DNA of 64,000 nt, taken from assembly GCF_002298975.1 (NCBI RefSeq), contig NZ_DBMV01000008.1, positions 53,093-117,092 of the forward strand, in the 5' to 3' direction. Position 1 is the first letter of the stretch, and each line of letters opens with the position of its first letter. This document shows positions 52,556-61,652 of this stretch, one piece after another. Under the pieces are notes generated by a model that was given only the letters and a program-made list of their open reading frames with translations, was not told the origin of the DNA and searched no databases. Position numbers and translations under genes: made by a program. The stretch is from Ralstonia sp. UBA689. GTDB lineage: Bacteria > Pseudomonadota > Gammaproteobacteria > Burkholderiales > Burkholderiaceae.

Positions 52556-55237
52556 TCAGCCGGTCGACAACTCGTCCGCGCTGACGAACAGGCCCTTGCC
52601 GCGCGATTTGGCCTCATACAACGCCTCATCGGCAGCTTCAAAGACAACGCTCTGGGCCAGCGTGCGCGCATCGAAACCGGCGATGCCGATGCTGGTCCCG
52701 ATCTGTATCGTCGCTTCTCCCAACCGAAACGGCCTGTTGCATGCGTTGAGGATGGTGGCGGCCACCGTCTTCGCATCGTCCGCGTGCGACAGGCGCTCCA
52801 GGACCACGGCGAATTCGTCGCCGCCAAAGCGCGCCACACCGTCGTAAGGGCGCACCGTGCGAGCCAGCCGCTGTGCAAAGGCCCGCAACAGCGCGTCGCC
52901 CACGGCATGGCCGTACGTATCGTTGACGGTCTTGAAGCCATCCAGATCGAGCAGCAGCAGCGCACCCACGGTATCGCCCGTTTGCGCCTGTTCGATGGCG
53001 GCCGACATGCGCTCTTCAAAACCGGCGCGGTTAAGCAAGCCTGTCAGATGGTCGGTGGTGGTCAGCGCGCGCAGGCGCAGCTCCTGCTTCTTGCGCTCGG
53101 TCACATCGAGGATGACCGAATGCACGCCGGCGACGTGGCCCTGTGCGTCAAACTGCGGCAGGTAGTTGATCTCTTCGCAGCGATACGCTTCGCGGCTGTG
53201 ATGTTCTCGCTCAAAGACGACCGTTTCGCCGGCCATTGCGCGCTGCAGCGGGTCGTGCACGATTTGATAGGTTTCCTCGCCCACTACCTCGCGCACGGTC
53301 TGCCCCAGCATGGCAGCGGTGGGCAACCCGTAGGTCTTCTCATAGGCGGCATTCAGGAAGCGGAACCGCTCATCCGTGTCAACAAAGGAGACCAGCGCCG
53401 GAATGGCATCCGTCACGGTCTGCAGTGTCTCGCGGCTGCGCTGCAGGGCCTCCTTGGCGGCTTTGTCCTGCGTGATGTCGCGCATGATGGACGAGAAGTA
53501 TTCCATGTGCCCGGCCGGCGCGCGGTGCGCGATGATCATGTGGTTGATCGGCACGACCTGGCCCTGCGCGCCGCGCACGGTGGTCTCGCCGATCCACACA
53601 CCGTCGCGCGCGGCGGCGGGCACGGCCACCTCGCGCAGCCAGTCCATCGTCTCGGGCGGATAGAAGGCTTCGACCATCAGACCGTGGATGTCGGCGTCCA
53701 CCGCGATGCCGGCAAAACGCCGCCCGGCGGGATTCATATAAGTGACGTTGCCCCGCACGTCGGTCTGCGCGACGAAGTCGGTAGTGGAATCGAGGATCTT
53801 GGTCAACACGCGCGAGGCCTGTTGGGCATGCGAGCGCACGGTGATGTCCTCCATGGCACCGACATGGCCGACCACCTTGCCATCCACACGCACTGGCGCC
53901 GTGTTGATGACCAGCAGGCGCTCGCCGGCGCCCGGCACGATCACGCGCTGCTCGGCGCTGTAGCCGGTGCCGTGCGTGACCGCGTTGTGCCAGCCTGCAA
54001 GGGTGGCATCGCGGTCGTGCGGGTGCAGGCGTGCAAGCCAGACGTCGGCCAGCGGCTCTTCGTGCGTGGCGCCAAGCAGCCGGCGGTATGCCTCGTTGGC
54101 GTAGACGGTGTGGCCCTCGGTATCGGAGCGGAACAGGCCCAGTGGCGAGGCATCGTTCACAGCCTCCAGCTCGGCGCGCTGGCGCACGACTTCGTCCATC
54201 AGCTTGCGGAAAGCGGTCGACACCGCCTCGATTTCCACCGAAGCGCCGGACAACTCCAGGGGCGGCGCATCGCGCAGATCCGTGGCCGAGAGCTGCACCA
54301 TGGCCGCATGCAGCCGGGCCAGTGGGCGTAGCAGCCACAGCATCGCGGCCCACACCGACATGCCGATCAGCACTGCCAGCACCACGAGCGACAGGCGAAA
54401 GCGCTGGTGCATGGCAAAAAGCTGGCGGTTGGCCTCGGCACCGGGCAGCACGGCGCCCAGCGTCCAGCCCGTGGCGATCACGTCCTGTGTGGCAACAACA
54501 TCGGCACCGGGCTCGGGCAGCGCGCTCGGATCGGTCTCCAATGCGGCGGCGACAGCAGGGTCGGCACTCAGGGGGGCGAGCACCTTGTCGACATCCGGAT
54601 GTACGACGAAGACCGCCGTGGGACCGTGTGACACCAGATAGACGTGGCCCGTCTGGCCGATGCGCATGTCGCGCAGCGCTCCCAGAAAGTTCGGTTTGAG
54701 CAGAAACAGCGATGCGCCGATCAGCCCGACCAGGTGGCCATCCTTGTCGTGCACGGGTGCGGCCATGATGATGATCGGCTCTCCGCCCACGCGGTTGCGC
54801 AGCGGCGCCGAGATGGTGGGTTGATCCACCACCATGACCTGCTTGAAGTAATCGCGGTCGGTGATATCGATGCCGATCACCCCTTTGCGATAAGGCGAAG
54901 TCGCGGTCACCTTGCCCTCGGCGGTGACAAGGAAGACTCCATCGAACAGACCGGCGGTCGGCTGGATGGACTCATAGAAAGCCTTTTCTTGCGCCCGCGT
55001 GTCGAATCGCACGGTGTGCATCTGCTGGGCAGTGCGCTCCAGCATGCCCAGATAGGTATCCAGCCGTTGCCTGAGGTCGTGCGCCGATTCCTTGACCAGG
55101 GCCGTCTGCTGCGTCTTGATCTGCGCCATCATCTCGCGGCGGATCGGCTCGCGCTGCGACCAGCCGAACAGGCTCACCAGCGTCACGCTGATGACGGTCG
55201 CCATGATCGCCGCCTGCGACTTCAGGGTGAGTTTCAT
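52556..55237 (-). CDS. Membrane-bound Cache/PAS diguanylate cyclase
   Basis: This is an 893-residue sensor. An N-terminal membrane helix (about 10-27) is followed by a periplasmic dCache domain (about 35-275; GVIGIDITDRDYFKQVM, GGEPIIIMAAPVHDKDGHLVG), a second membrane helix near 285-310, and three PAS domains (about 370-720; LFRSDTEGHTVYANEAYRRLLG is the first). The GGDEF domain (about 725-885) has an intact RFGGDEF catalytic loop and the RPYD inhibitory site five residues before it. There is no EAL domain. It should make c-di-GMP in response to an external ligand and is itself product-inhibited. Confidence 0.92.
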   Translation of the reverse strand: MKLTLKSQAAIMATVISVTLVSLFGWSQREPIRREMMAQIKTQQTALVKESAHDLRQRLDTYLGMLERTAQQMHTVRFDTRAQEKAFYESIQPTAGLFDGVFLVTAEGKVTATSPYRKGVIGIDITDRDYFKQVMVVDQPTISAPLRNRVGGEPIIIMAAPVHDKDGHLVGLIGASLFLLKPNFLGALRDMRIGQTGHVYLVSHGPTAVFVVHPDVDKVLAPLSADPAVAAALETDPSALPEPGADVVATQDVIATGWTLGAVLPGAEANRQLFAMHQRFRLSLVVLAVLIGMSVWAAMLWLLRPLARLHAAMVQLSATDLRDAPPLELSGASVEIEAVSTAFRKLMDEVVRQRAELEAVNDASPLGLFRSDTEGHTVYANEAYRRLLGATHEEPLADVWLARLHPHDRDATLAGWHNAVTHGTGYSAEQRVIVPGAGERLLVINTAPVRVDGKVVGHVGAMEDITVRSHAQQASRVLTKILDSTTDFVAQTDVRGNVTYMNPAGRRFAGIAVDADIHGLMVEAFYPPETMDWLREVAVPAAARDGVWIGETTVRGAQGQVVPINHMIIAHRAPAGHMEYFSSIMRDITQDKAAKEALQRSRETLQTVTDAIPALVSFVDTDERFRFLNAAYEKTYGLPTAAMLGQTVREVVGEETYQIVHDPLQRAMAGETVVFEREHHSREAYRCEEINYLPQFDAQGHVAGVHSVILDVTERKKQELRLRALTTTDHLTGLLNRAGFEERMSAAIEQAQTGDTVGALLLLDLDGFKTVNDTYGHAVGDALLRAFAQRLARTVRPYDGVARFGGDEFAVVLERLSHADDAKTVAATILNACNRPFRLGEATIQIGTSIGIAGFDARTLAQSVVFEAADEALYEAKSRGKGLFVSADELSTG

Positions 55238-55351
55238 CGAACGGTCGGCCGGTGCCAGCGCCCTCGTGGCCGGCCCGCTGTAATGGGGGCAGCCATCATA
55301 GTGCGCTGCCGGAGGGTGGTTGTCGAGCCGGCGATCCGCTTGGCGGAACGC

Positions 55352-55765
55352 CTACCGGCGCGCGCAGACATAGGCAGCCGAGCGCGCTGCCAGCGTTCCC
55401 GGCCGGATGCGCATCCAGTGCGCGCCGGCCGCTGTGTCGGTATCCAGTGTGGCACCCTCGGGGCCGCGCACCACGTAGTCGACCAGGCGGATGCGCTGTC
55501 GGCGGCAGTCGATCTCCTGGCGCGAGAGGATGACCGTCCCCGGGCGATAGCGCGCACCATGGGCACGGCGCTCGCCGCGCTTGAGCACGGTGCGCGCGAG
55601 AAAGGTCTTGTGACCGGTGCGGTTCGAGTGCAACGAGGTGCGGTCGATAGAGGCCGAAACCGACGTGGTCGTCAGGTACTCATGCCAGCGCGCCGCCTGG
55701 ACAGGCGCAGCCATGCCGAGCGCACCCATGCCGACACCCCACACCCAGATCCACCGCCACACCAT
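55352..55765 (-). CDS. Secreted protein, surface-adhesin E-like
   Basis: This is a 137-residue protein with a signal peptide (residues 1-24, VQAA-RWHEYL). The mature part resembles small beta-rich adhesin-E-type proteins: SASIDRTSLHSNRTG, then EIDCRRQRIRLVDYVV with a conserved Cys, and a second Cys at the C-terminus (AYVCARR) that could form a disulphide. The ribosome site is weak; GTG at 55774 is an alternative start. It is divergent from the YhfC gene. The assignment is by pattern only. Confidence 0.55.
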   Translation of the reverse strand: MVWRWIWVWGVGMGALGMAAPVQAARWHEYLTTTSVSASIDRTSLHSNRTGHKTFLARTVLKRGERRAHGARYRPGTVILSRQEIDCRRQRIRLVDYVVRGPEGATLDTDTAAGAHWMRIRPGTLAARSAAYVCARR

Positions 55766-55892
55766 GCGTTTCACGACCGTCTGCCCTGCCCTATCAGAAT
55801 CGCGGCAACTGCTGCCGCCGACACGCATTGTAACAATTGCTCCGTAAGGCTCGAGTCCGGCGGCCTCAGGTAGCATGCGGGCAACCTGATCC

Positions 55893-56705
55893 ATGTCATT
55901 CGTCATGCCGACCGTTGCCCTGCCCACACTCGCCGCCCATGCCCTCGCCGCCTTGCTGATAGCCTGCGCGCCTGTCGGCGCGTGGCTCTGGCTGCGTCGG
56001 CGCTTCGACCTGGCTTGGCGCGACATTGGCGTGGGCGCGGCAGTGTTCATCGCATTTGCGCTGGTGCTGGAGCGCACGCTGCACCTGTATCTGCTGCAGC
56101 TCAATCCGGTGACGGCGCAGTGGCTGCGCGCGCCGGTGCTGTTCGTCATCTATGGCGCATTGATGGCGGGGCTGTTCGAGGAGACCGGCCGCTGGCTCGG
56201 CCTGCGATTTCTCACGCGCAAGCCGGGCGATGCCGGCACGCCTGTCGCCTACGCGCTCGGCCATGCCGGCATCGAGGCGTGGCTGGTCGGTACAGCGTCG
56301 CAAGCGCAGATGGTGATGTTCGGCATTGCCGCCAACCGGGGCGAGCTGGACGCACGCCTGGCAGCCAGCGGCGCCGAGGCGATGGCGGGCACGATCCACG
56401 CGATGCTGGCGCAGCTCTCGCCGTGGCTGGCGGCAGGTGCCGTGAGCGAACGCATTGCAGCGATGCTGATCCAGTTCACGCTCACGCTGGTGGTGTGGCA
56501 CGCGGTGCAGCAGCGGCGTTTCGTGCTCGTGGTGCTGGCGATGCTGCTGCACGCGCTGGCCGATCTGCCGGCGGCGCTGTACCAGGTGCACGTGCTGCCG
56601 CTGGCCGTGACGGAAGCCATTTACGCCGTCATCGCCGTATTGCTGGCTGCGACGTGCTGGCCGCCGCAGGGCGGCAAGAAGATCGGCGAATCGTCGCTGC
56701 GCTAA
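55893..56705 (+). CDS. YhfC family intramembrane metalloprotease
   Basis: This is a 270-residue membrane protein with about 7 hydrophobic segments. The YhfC signature is present: EETGRW (paired Glu then Arg) in LMAGLFEETGRWLGLRFL, and GHAGIEA (His and Glu) in the next segment, similar to CPBP-type glutamic or metallo intramembrane proteases. The likely site of action is the inner membrane. The substrate is unknown. It converges on the NtrC-type regulator gene ending at 56717, with an 11-bp gap. Confidence 0.82.
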   Translation: MSFVMPTVALPTLAAHALAALLIACAPVGAWLWLRRRFDLAWRDIGVGAAVFIAFALVLERTLHLYLLQLNPVTAQWLRAPVLFVIYGALMAGLFEETGRWLGLRFLTRKPGDAGTPVAYALGHAGIEAWLVGTASQAQMVMFGIAANRGELDARLAASGAEAMAGTIHAMLAQLSPWLAAGAVSERIAAMLIQFTLTLVVWHAVQQRRFVLVVLAMLLHALADLPAALYQVHVLPLAVTEAIYAVIAVLLAATCWPPQGGKKIGESSLR

Positions 56706-56716
56706 AACGCTAAAAG

Positions 56717-58078
56717 TCAGTTGGAGCGGAAACGCTCCGGCTCGATGCCGTGCCGGTTGAGCTTGTCGTATAGCGTCTTGCGCGGCACGGCCAGCAAATC
56801 GGCCGCGCGGGCGACGTTGCCCTCGGTGGCACGCAGGGCTTCTTCGATGGTGGCGCGCTCGACCGCCATCATGCGCCCGGCCAGTGAGTGCTGGCTCGCT
56901 TCGGAGGTGACCAGACCGTCATCCAGGCCGAGACAGAAGCGCTCGGCCACATTCTTCAGTTCGCGCACATTGCCCGGCCAGTCGTGGTGCTGCCAGCGCA
57001 TCATGTCCTGCGCGGACCAATCCGGCGCGGCGCGATCGTAGCGCAACGCCGCCTGCTGCAGGAAATAGGCCATCAGCAGCGGGATGTCTTCAGCACGCTG
57101 GCGCAAGGGCGGCAATGCAATCGATACGACGTTGAGCCGGTAGTACAAGTCCGCACGAAACTCGCCGCGATCGGACGCCGCTTTCAAGTCCACCTTGGCA
57201 GCAGCCACCACACGGCAATCGACCGGCACGCTGGCGTTGCTGCCCAGCCGCTCGATGCTGCGTTCCTGCAGCGCGCGCAAAAGCTTGGCCTGCAGCGCCA
57301 GCGGCATGGATTCGATCTCGTCGAGAAACAGCGTGCCGCCGTTGGCATATTCCATCTTGCCGATGCGGCGGCGGTTGGCGCCGGTGAAGGCGCCCGCCTC
57401 GTGGCCGAACATCTCGCTCTCGAATACAGACTCCGGCAACGCCGCACAGTTGAGCGCGACGAACGGCCCGCGCCGCCGGCTGCCTTCGTGGATGGCACGC
57501 GCGAGCACTTCCTTGCCCGAGCCGGTTTCGCCGGTGACGAGGATGTCGGCATCGGTGGGCGCCAGCGCGGTCACGAGCCGGCGCACGTTCTGCATGGCCG
57601 GGCTCTGGCCGATCAGCGGGTACGCCTGACGGCCCTGCAGCGCCTCGCGCAGGCGCAGGTTCTCGGAAGTGAGCCGACGCTTTTCCAGCGCGCGCCGTAC
57701 TACGTCGACGAGGCGCTCGGAGTGGAACGGCTTCTCCATGAAGTCGTACGCGCCGGCGCGCATGGCGGCCACAGCCATGCTCACGTCGCCGTGGCCGGTG
57801 ATGAGGATGACGGGCAACTGACGGTCGTGCTGCAGCATTTCGCGCAGCACGGCCAGGCCGTCGCGGCCAGGCAAGCGCACATCGGTCACCACCACGGCGG
57901 GCGTTTGCGCGACGAGCGCGTCCAACGCGCTTTCCGCATCGGCAAAGGATTGCACGGGCACATCCGCCAGCGCGAGCGCTTGCTCGCAGCCCAGGCGCAC
58001 CACATCGTCGTCTTCGATCAGGAAAACGGGCGCGTGGTCGATGGAGGTAGACAGATCGGAAGAAACGGTTTCAGGCAT
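56717..58078 (-). CDS. Sigma-54-dependent response regulator (DctD/MifR-like)
   Basis: This is a 453-residue NtrC-family activator. The receiver domain has acidic pocket EDDD, phospho-acceptor D66 in VTDVRLPGRDG and Lys in MEKPF. The AAA+ domain has Walker A GETGSGKE, the sigma-54-contacting loop GAFTGA and LFLDEIESM. A Fis-type HTH is at the end (NVARAADLLAVPRKTLYDKL). ATG 58078 follows the sensor stop by 5 nt; an in-frame TTG at 58087 is an alternative. It is the last gene of the kgtP-sensor-regulator operon. Confidence 0.92.
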   Translation of the reverse strand: MPETVSSDLSTSIDHAPVFLIEDDDVVRLGCEQALALADVPVQSFADAESALDALVAQTPAVVVTDVRLPGRDGLAVLREMLQHDRQLPVILITGHGDVSMAVAAMRAGAYDFMEKPFHSERLVDVVRRALEKRRLTSENLRLREALQGRQAYPLIGQSPAMQNVRRLVTALAPTDADILVTGETGSGKEVLARAIHEGSRRRGPFVALNCAALPESVFESEMFGHEAGAFTGANRRRIGKMEYANGGTLFLDEIESMPLALQAKLLRALQERSIERLGSNASVPVDCRVVAAAKVDLKAASDRGEFRADLYYRLNVVSIALPPLRQRAEDIPLLMAYFLQQAALRYDRAAPDWSAQDMMRWQHHDWPGNVRELKNVAERFCLGLDDGLVTSEASQHSLAGRMMAVERATIEEALRATEGNVARAADLLAVPRKTLYDKLNRHGIEPERFRSN

Positions 58079-58083
58079 CGGGT

Positions 58084-60009
58084 TCAAACAGCGCGCTCCA
58101 GCTCGATGACGAATTCTGCGCCACCCGCGCCGCCCACGTCATGCTCGGCATTGCGGCCCTCAAGCCGCCCGCCGAAATCTTCGATGATCGCCAGCGAAAT
58201 CGCCAGCCCAAGGCCGAGACCCTGGCCGTCGTCTTTGGTGGTGAAGAACGGCTCGAACAAGCGCGGCAGTACGTCGGCGGGAATGCCCGGACCGCAATCG
58301 CGCACGGTGATGCGTACCCATTTCTCGGTGGGCTCAACGCTCACGCGCACGGCGGCAGACGCAGGCTGCGGCACGTCTGCCATGGCATCGATGGCGTTGC
58401 GAATCAAGTTGACGAGCACCTGCTCCAGGCGCACGGCGTTGGCCCAGACCGCAAGATCGGCCGGCACCGGCGCGGTCACCACCGTCACGCCCACCTGGCG
58501 GCGACGCGTTTCCACCAGCATCAGCGCTTGGCGAATGGCCTCGTCCACCGACACGGCGGTGCGCGCCTCATCCCCACTCGCGCCCTTGCGCGAGAACGCC
58601 TTGATGTGCGAAACGATGCGGCCCATGCGGTTGGCGAGTTGGCTGATGTGCGTGAGGTTGCCGCGGACCTCGTCGATGCGGCCACGCTCGGCGAGCTGGT
58701 TGGCGTTGTCGGACAGCGTGGTCAGCGCGGTGAGCGGTTGGTTCAGTTCATGCGTGATGCCGGCGGCCATCTGGCCCAGCACGGCGAGTTTGCCGGCCTG
58801 CACGGCGGCATCGCGCGTCTCGCGCAGGATGCGCTGTGCGGCGTCGAGCGCTTCGACCTTGGTGGCCAGCGCCGCGTTGGCGGAGGTCAGCTCGGCGGTG
58901 CGTTGGGCAATGCGCGCTTCCAGATCGCGCTGGACTTCGCGCAGCGCATCGCGGGCGCGACGTTGTTCTTCGCGCCGGCGCGTACGCAGACGCAATGCAA
59001 CGAGTACGGCGAAGATCAGCGCCATCGCAAATGCGGCACTCGCACCAGCCACCAGCGCTGTCCGCTGCTCGTCGCGCGGGTCGATCAGCACGGCCACCTG
59101 CCAGCCGAGCAAGCCCACGGGCCGGTACTGCACACGCAGCGTCGATACCGATTTTCCGTGCAACGCCACGCGGACGGTCTGAGGCGGCTGGTCCGCAGAA
59201 AAGGGTACGCCCCCAGCTTGCCCGTCGTTCATTCCGAGCGGCGTGAGCGTGTGCGGCGCGTACTGGCGCGTCGCATCGAGGGCCGCTTGCTGTTCGGCGC
59301 TCAACGTGCCGAGCGTGCGGTACTTCCATTCGGGCACCGAACTCAAGAAGATCACGCCGTGGCGATCGACCAGCAGCACCGTATCGCCGCTGCGCGAGAG
59401 CGTAGCCTCGAACGCATCGAGATTGACCTTCACGACGACCACGCCGATCGGCTTGTTGTCTTCGCGCACCGGAGCGGCCACGAAGTAACCCGTCTCGCCC
59501 GTGGTGTTGCCCACGCCGTAGAAACGGCCAAGGCCTTCGCGCATGGCTTCGGCAAAGTAGGGGCGGAAGGCGTAGTTCTGGCCGACGAACGAGGTCGGCA
59601 GATCCCAGTTGCTGGCCGCGATCGTGAGGCCGGTCGAATTGATCAGGTGAGCGGCGGCCAGATCGGTGGCCGCCTGGACTTCCTTCAGGTAGGCGTTGGC
59701 GGCGCGGCGCGTGACTGCGTCGCCAGCCTGAGGATCTTCTTGCAGCGCGACGTGCAGCACGTGCTCAAGCGCGGCCAGGCGCGGCAGCGACTCATAGCGC
59801 GCCAGCGTGCTGCGCAGGTTCTGGGCGTAGAAGGTGGTGCGCTGGCCGGCCTCTTCGGCACGCGTGGCCACATAGCGCTGCAGGGCGATGGCGTAGGCGC
59901 CCCATCCTGCGGCCGCGCAGCACGCCGCCATCGCCAGCGCGACGGCCAGTCGCCAACCGCGCCAGCGGGCGGGGTGAGCAAGGTCGGCGTGGCCGTCGGA
60001 TGGGGGCAT
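58084..60009 (-). CDS. DctB/MifS-like sensor histidine kinase
   Basis: This is a 641-residue kinase. A membrane helix (about 18-40), a periplasmic double-Cache sensor region (about 45-315) and a second helix (about 322-345) are followed by a coiled linker. The phospho-acceptor H420 lies in GITHELNQPLTAL and the ATPase domain has NLIRNAID, DCGPGIP, FFTTK and GLGLGLAIS motifs. It starts 4 nt after kgtP and precedes the NtrC-type regulator. By analogy with MifSR it should sense a C5/C4 dicarboxylate such as alpha-ketoglutarate. Two 17-nt-like elements fall within its coding sequence. Confidence 0.92.
   Translation of the reverse strand: MPPSDGHADLAHPARWRGWRLAVALAMAACCAAAGWGAYAIALQRYVATRAEEAGQRTTFYAQNLRSTLARYESLPRLAALEHVLHVALQEDPQAGDAVTRRAANAYLKEVQAATDLAAAHLINSTGLTIAASNWDLPTSFVGQNYAFRPYFAEAMREGLGRFYGVGNTTGETGYFVAAPVREDNKPIGVVVVKVNLDAFEATLSRSGDTVLLVDRHGVIFLSSVPEWKYRTLGTLSAEQQAALDATRQYAPHTLTPLGMNDGQAGGVPFSADQPPQTVRVALHGKSVSTLRVQYRPVGLLGWQVAVLIDPRDEQRTALVAGASAAFAMALIFAVLVALRLRTRRREEQRRARDALREVQRDLEARIAQRTAELTSANAALATKVEALDAAQRILRETRDAAVQAGKLAVLGQMAAGITHELNQPLTALTTLSDNANQLAERGRIDEVRGNLTHISQLANRMGRIVSHIKAFSRKGASGDEARTAVSVDEAIRQALMLVETRRRQVGVTVVTAPVPADLAVWANAVRLEQVLVNLIRNAIDAMADVPQPASAAVRVSVEPTEKWVRITVRDCGPGIPADVLPRLFEPFFTTKDDGQGLGLGLAISLAIIEDFGGRLEGRNAEHDVGGAGGAEFVIELERAV
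58312..58328 (-). repeat. Element copy 8 (15 of 17), inside the sensor gene
   Basis: GCGTACCCATTTCTCGG encodes EKWVRI in the kinase. The match may be partly fortuitous, because the peptide is acceptable in this position of a histidine kinase. Confidence 0.5.
59194..59210 (+). repeat. Element copy 9 (16 of 17), inside the sensor gene
   Basis: CGCAGAAAAGGGTACGC corresponds on the coding strand to GVPFSAD in the periplasmic domain, a loop-like segment next to DGQAGG. Confidence 0.7.
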
Positions 60010-60013
60010 TGGA

Positions 60014-61357
60014 TCAGTGTTCGATACGTGAGTGCTCGCGAGTATCGCGCATGAACACGTACACCAACAGCGACAGGAAGATCGTGCCCGTCACGTACCA
60101 GTAGAACAGCGACTCATGGCCGGCCTGCTTGAGCCACAGTGCAATGTACTCGGCCGTGCCACCAAAAATCGACACCGTGAGCGCATACGGCAGGCCCACG
60201 CCCAGCGCGCGCACTTCGGCCGGGAACAGCTCGGCCTTGACCACGGCGTTGATCGACGTGTAGCCCGAGACGATCACCAGCGCGGCCATGATCAGGAAGA
60301 AGGCCGTCCACGGATTGGTGGTCTGGCTGATACCGGTCATGATGGGCACCGTGAAGAGCGTACCCAGCACGCCGAACGCGATCAGGATCGGGCGACGGCC
60401 AATGCGATCGGACAGTCCGCCCACGATCGGCTGCAGCATGGCAAACAGCAGCAGCGTGGCGCCGGACACCAGCGTTGCCTTGTCCTTCGACAGGCCCACC
60501 GTGTTGGCCAGGAACTTCTGCATGTAGATCGAGTACGTGTAGAACGCGACCGTGCCGCCCAGCGTCAGGCCCACGACGGCGGTGACTGCACGCGGATGCT
60601 TGGCGAGTTCACTCAGCGTGCCGCGCTTTTTCTTCTCCTTGGCCGCTGCGGTGAAGGACTGCGTTTCTTCCATGTGCGAACGCATGCGCATCGCCACCAG
60701 CGCGCACAGCGCGCCGACAAAGAACGGAATGCGCCAGCCCCACGCCTCCAGTTGCTCATGCGTGAGCACGAACTGTTGCAGCACGATCAGCAGGCCCAAC
60801 GCCACCAGTTGCCCAGCAATGAGCGTGACGTACTGGAAGCTCGAATAGAAGCCACGGTTTTCCTTGTTGGCGACCTCGCTCAGGTACGTGGCCGAGGTGC
60901 CGTATTCCCCGCCCACAGACAGGCCCTGCAGCAGGCGCGCCAGCACCAGCAGCACCGGCGCAGCCACGCCAATCGTCGCGTAGCTGGGCGTGAGCGCAAT
61001 GATGAGCGAGCCCAGACACATCAGCACCACCGAGAAGAACAGCGCGCGCTTGCGGCCATAGCGGTCGGCATAGATGCCCATCAGCCAGCCGCCCACCGGA
61101 CGCGCCAGAAAGCCGACCGCGAACACGGCGGCGGTGTTCAGCAACTGGGCGGTCTGGTCGCCCTTGGGGAAGAAGGCCTTGGCAAAGTAAAGGGCAAACG
61201 CCGAGTACACGTACCAGTCGTACCACTCAACCAGATTGCCGACCGAGCCGGAGAAGATGGAACGCAGACGGCGGCGGACGTCTTGCGAGGTGTCTTTGGC
61301 GGGGGTGTCCGTGGGCGCGAGGCCGCCCGGAAGCGCGCCAGCCTGGGGCTGAGTCAT
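60014..61357 (-). CDS. kgtP: Alpha-ketoglutarate permease-like MHS transporter
   Basis: This 447-residue, 12-segment MHS symporter has SIFSGSVGNLVEWYDWYVYSAF at the first helix and GIYADRYGRKRAL in loop 2/3, both strongly KgtP-like. A long charged loop (EETQSFTAAAKEKKKRG) separates the halves. The start MTQPQAG at 61357 has AAGGAGA upstream. It is first in an operon with its presumed sensor and sigma-54 activator. I searched the 295-bp leader for a TGGCAC-N5-TTGC promoter and found only a weak match near 61482-61496. Confidence 0.88.
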   Translation of the reverse strand: MTQPQAGALPGGLAPTDTPAKDTSQDVRRRLRSIFSGSVGNLVEWYDWYVYSAFALYFAKAFFPKGDQTAQLLNTAAVFAVGFLARPVGGWLMGIYADRYGRKRALFFSVVLMCLGSLIIALTPSYATIGVAAPVLLVLARLLQGLSVGGEYGTSATYLSEVANKENRGFYSSFQYVTLIAGQLVALGLLIVLQQFVLTHEQLEAWGWRIPFFVGALCALVAMRMRSHMEETQSFTAAAKEKKKRGTLSELAKHPRAVTAVVGLTLGGTVAFYTYSIYMQKFLANTVGLSKDKATLVSGATLLLFAMLQPIVGGLSDRIGRRPILIAFGVLGTLFTVPIMTGISQTTNPWTAFFLIMAALVIVSGYTSINAVVKAELFPAEVRALGVGLPYALTVSIFGGTAEYIALWLKQAGHESLFYWYVTGTIFLSLLVYVFMRDTREHSRIEH

Positions 61358-61590
61358 GGTGTCTCCTTGGAGCGTTAGCAGCGGCAGCGGCATGCCGGGA
61401 CGCATCTGGGTCGACGCGTACGACGTGCGGACTGTCCGCCGGTTTATGGGTGGTCGCTCTTACTCAAGAAGCATTCCATGCGCAACGCAGGCGCAACGAT
61501 CCGCTGCAAACGCGCTTGCTGCAAGGCTGTGCGGGAGATCACCGGATCGGCGGGAGACAGTGAGAGTGTGCGGTTTTCCAGAATAGACCA

Positions 61591-61622
61591 GGCGGGCTGT
61601 GCGGGTTTTCGCACAATCCGCC
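61591..61622. other. Hairpin between galU and kgtP
   Basis: GGCGG...TGTGCG pairs with CGCACA...CCGCC around GGTTTT, with an internal two-base mismatch. It lies 31 bp after the galU stop. There is no T run, so it may be a weak terminator of galU or a protein site in the kgtP upstream region. The rest of the 61358-61652 gap shows no gene. Confidence 0.4.
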
Positions 61623-61652
61623 CGGCCAATGACTACGGACGTAATCCGGCGC

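Noticed and set aside
50690..54331. Very long plus-strand open frame (over 1,200 codons) antisense to the liv genes and GGDEF gene
   Set aside because: It is the GC-rich shadow of well-identified minus-strand genes, has no domains, and has His/Arg/Gly-heavy composition.
56888..59182. Plus-strand open frame of about 760 codons antisense to the sensor and regulator genes
   Set aside because: Shadow of the kinase and NtrC-type genes; no ribosome site and no family.
61482..61496. Sigma-54 promoter upstream of kgtP
   Set aside because: The best match keeps TTGC and the 5-nt spacer but lacks the GG of the -24 element; not strong enough to list as a feature.
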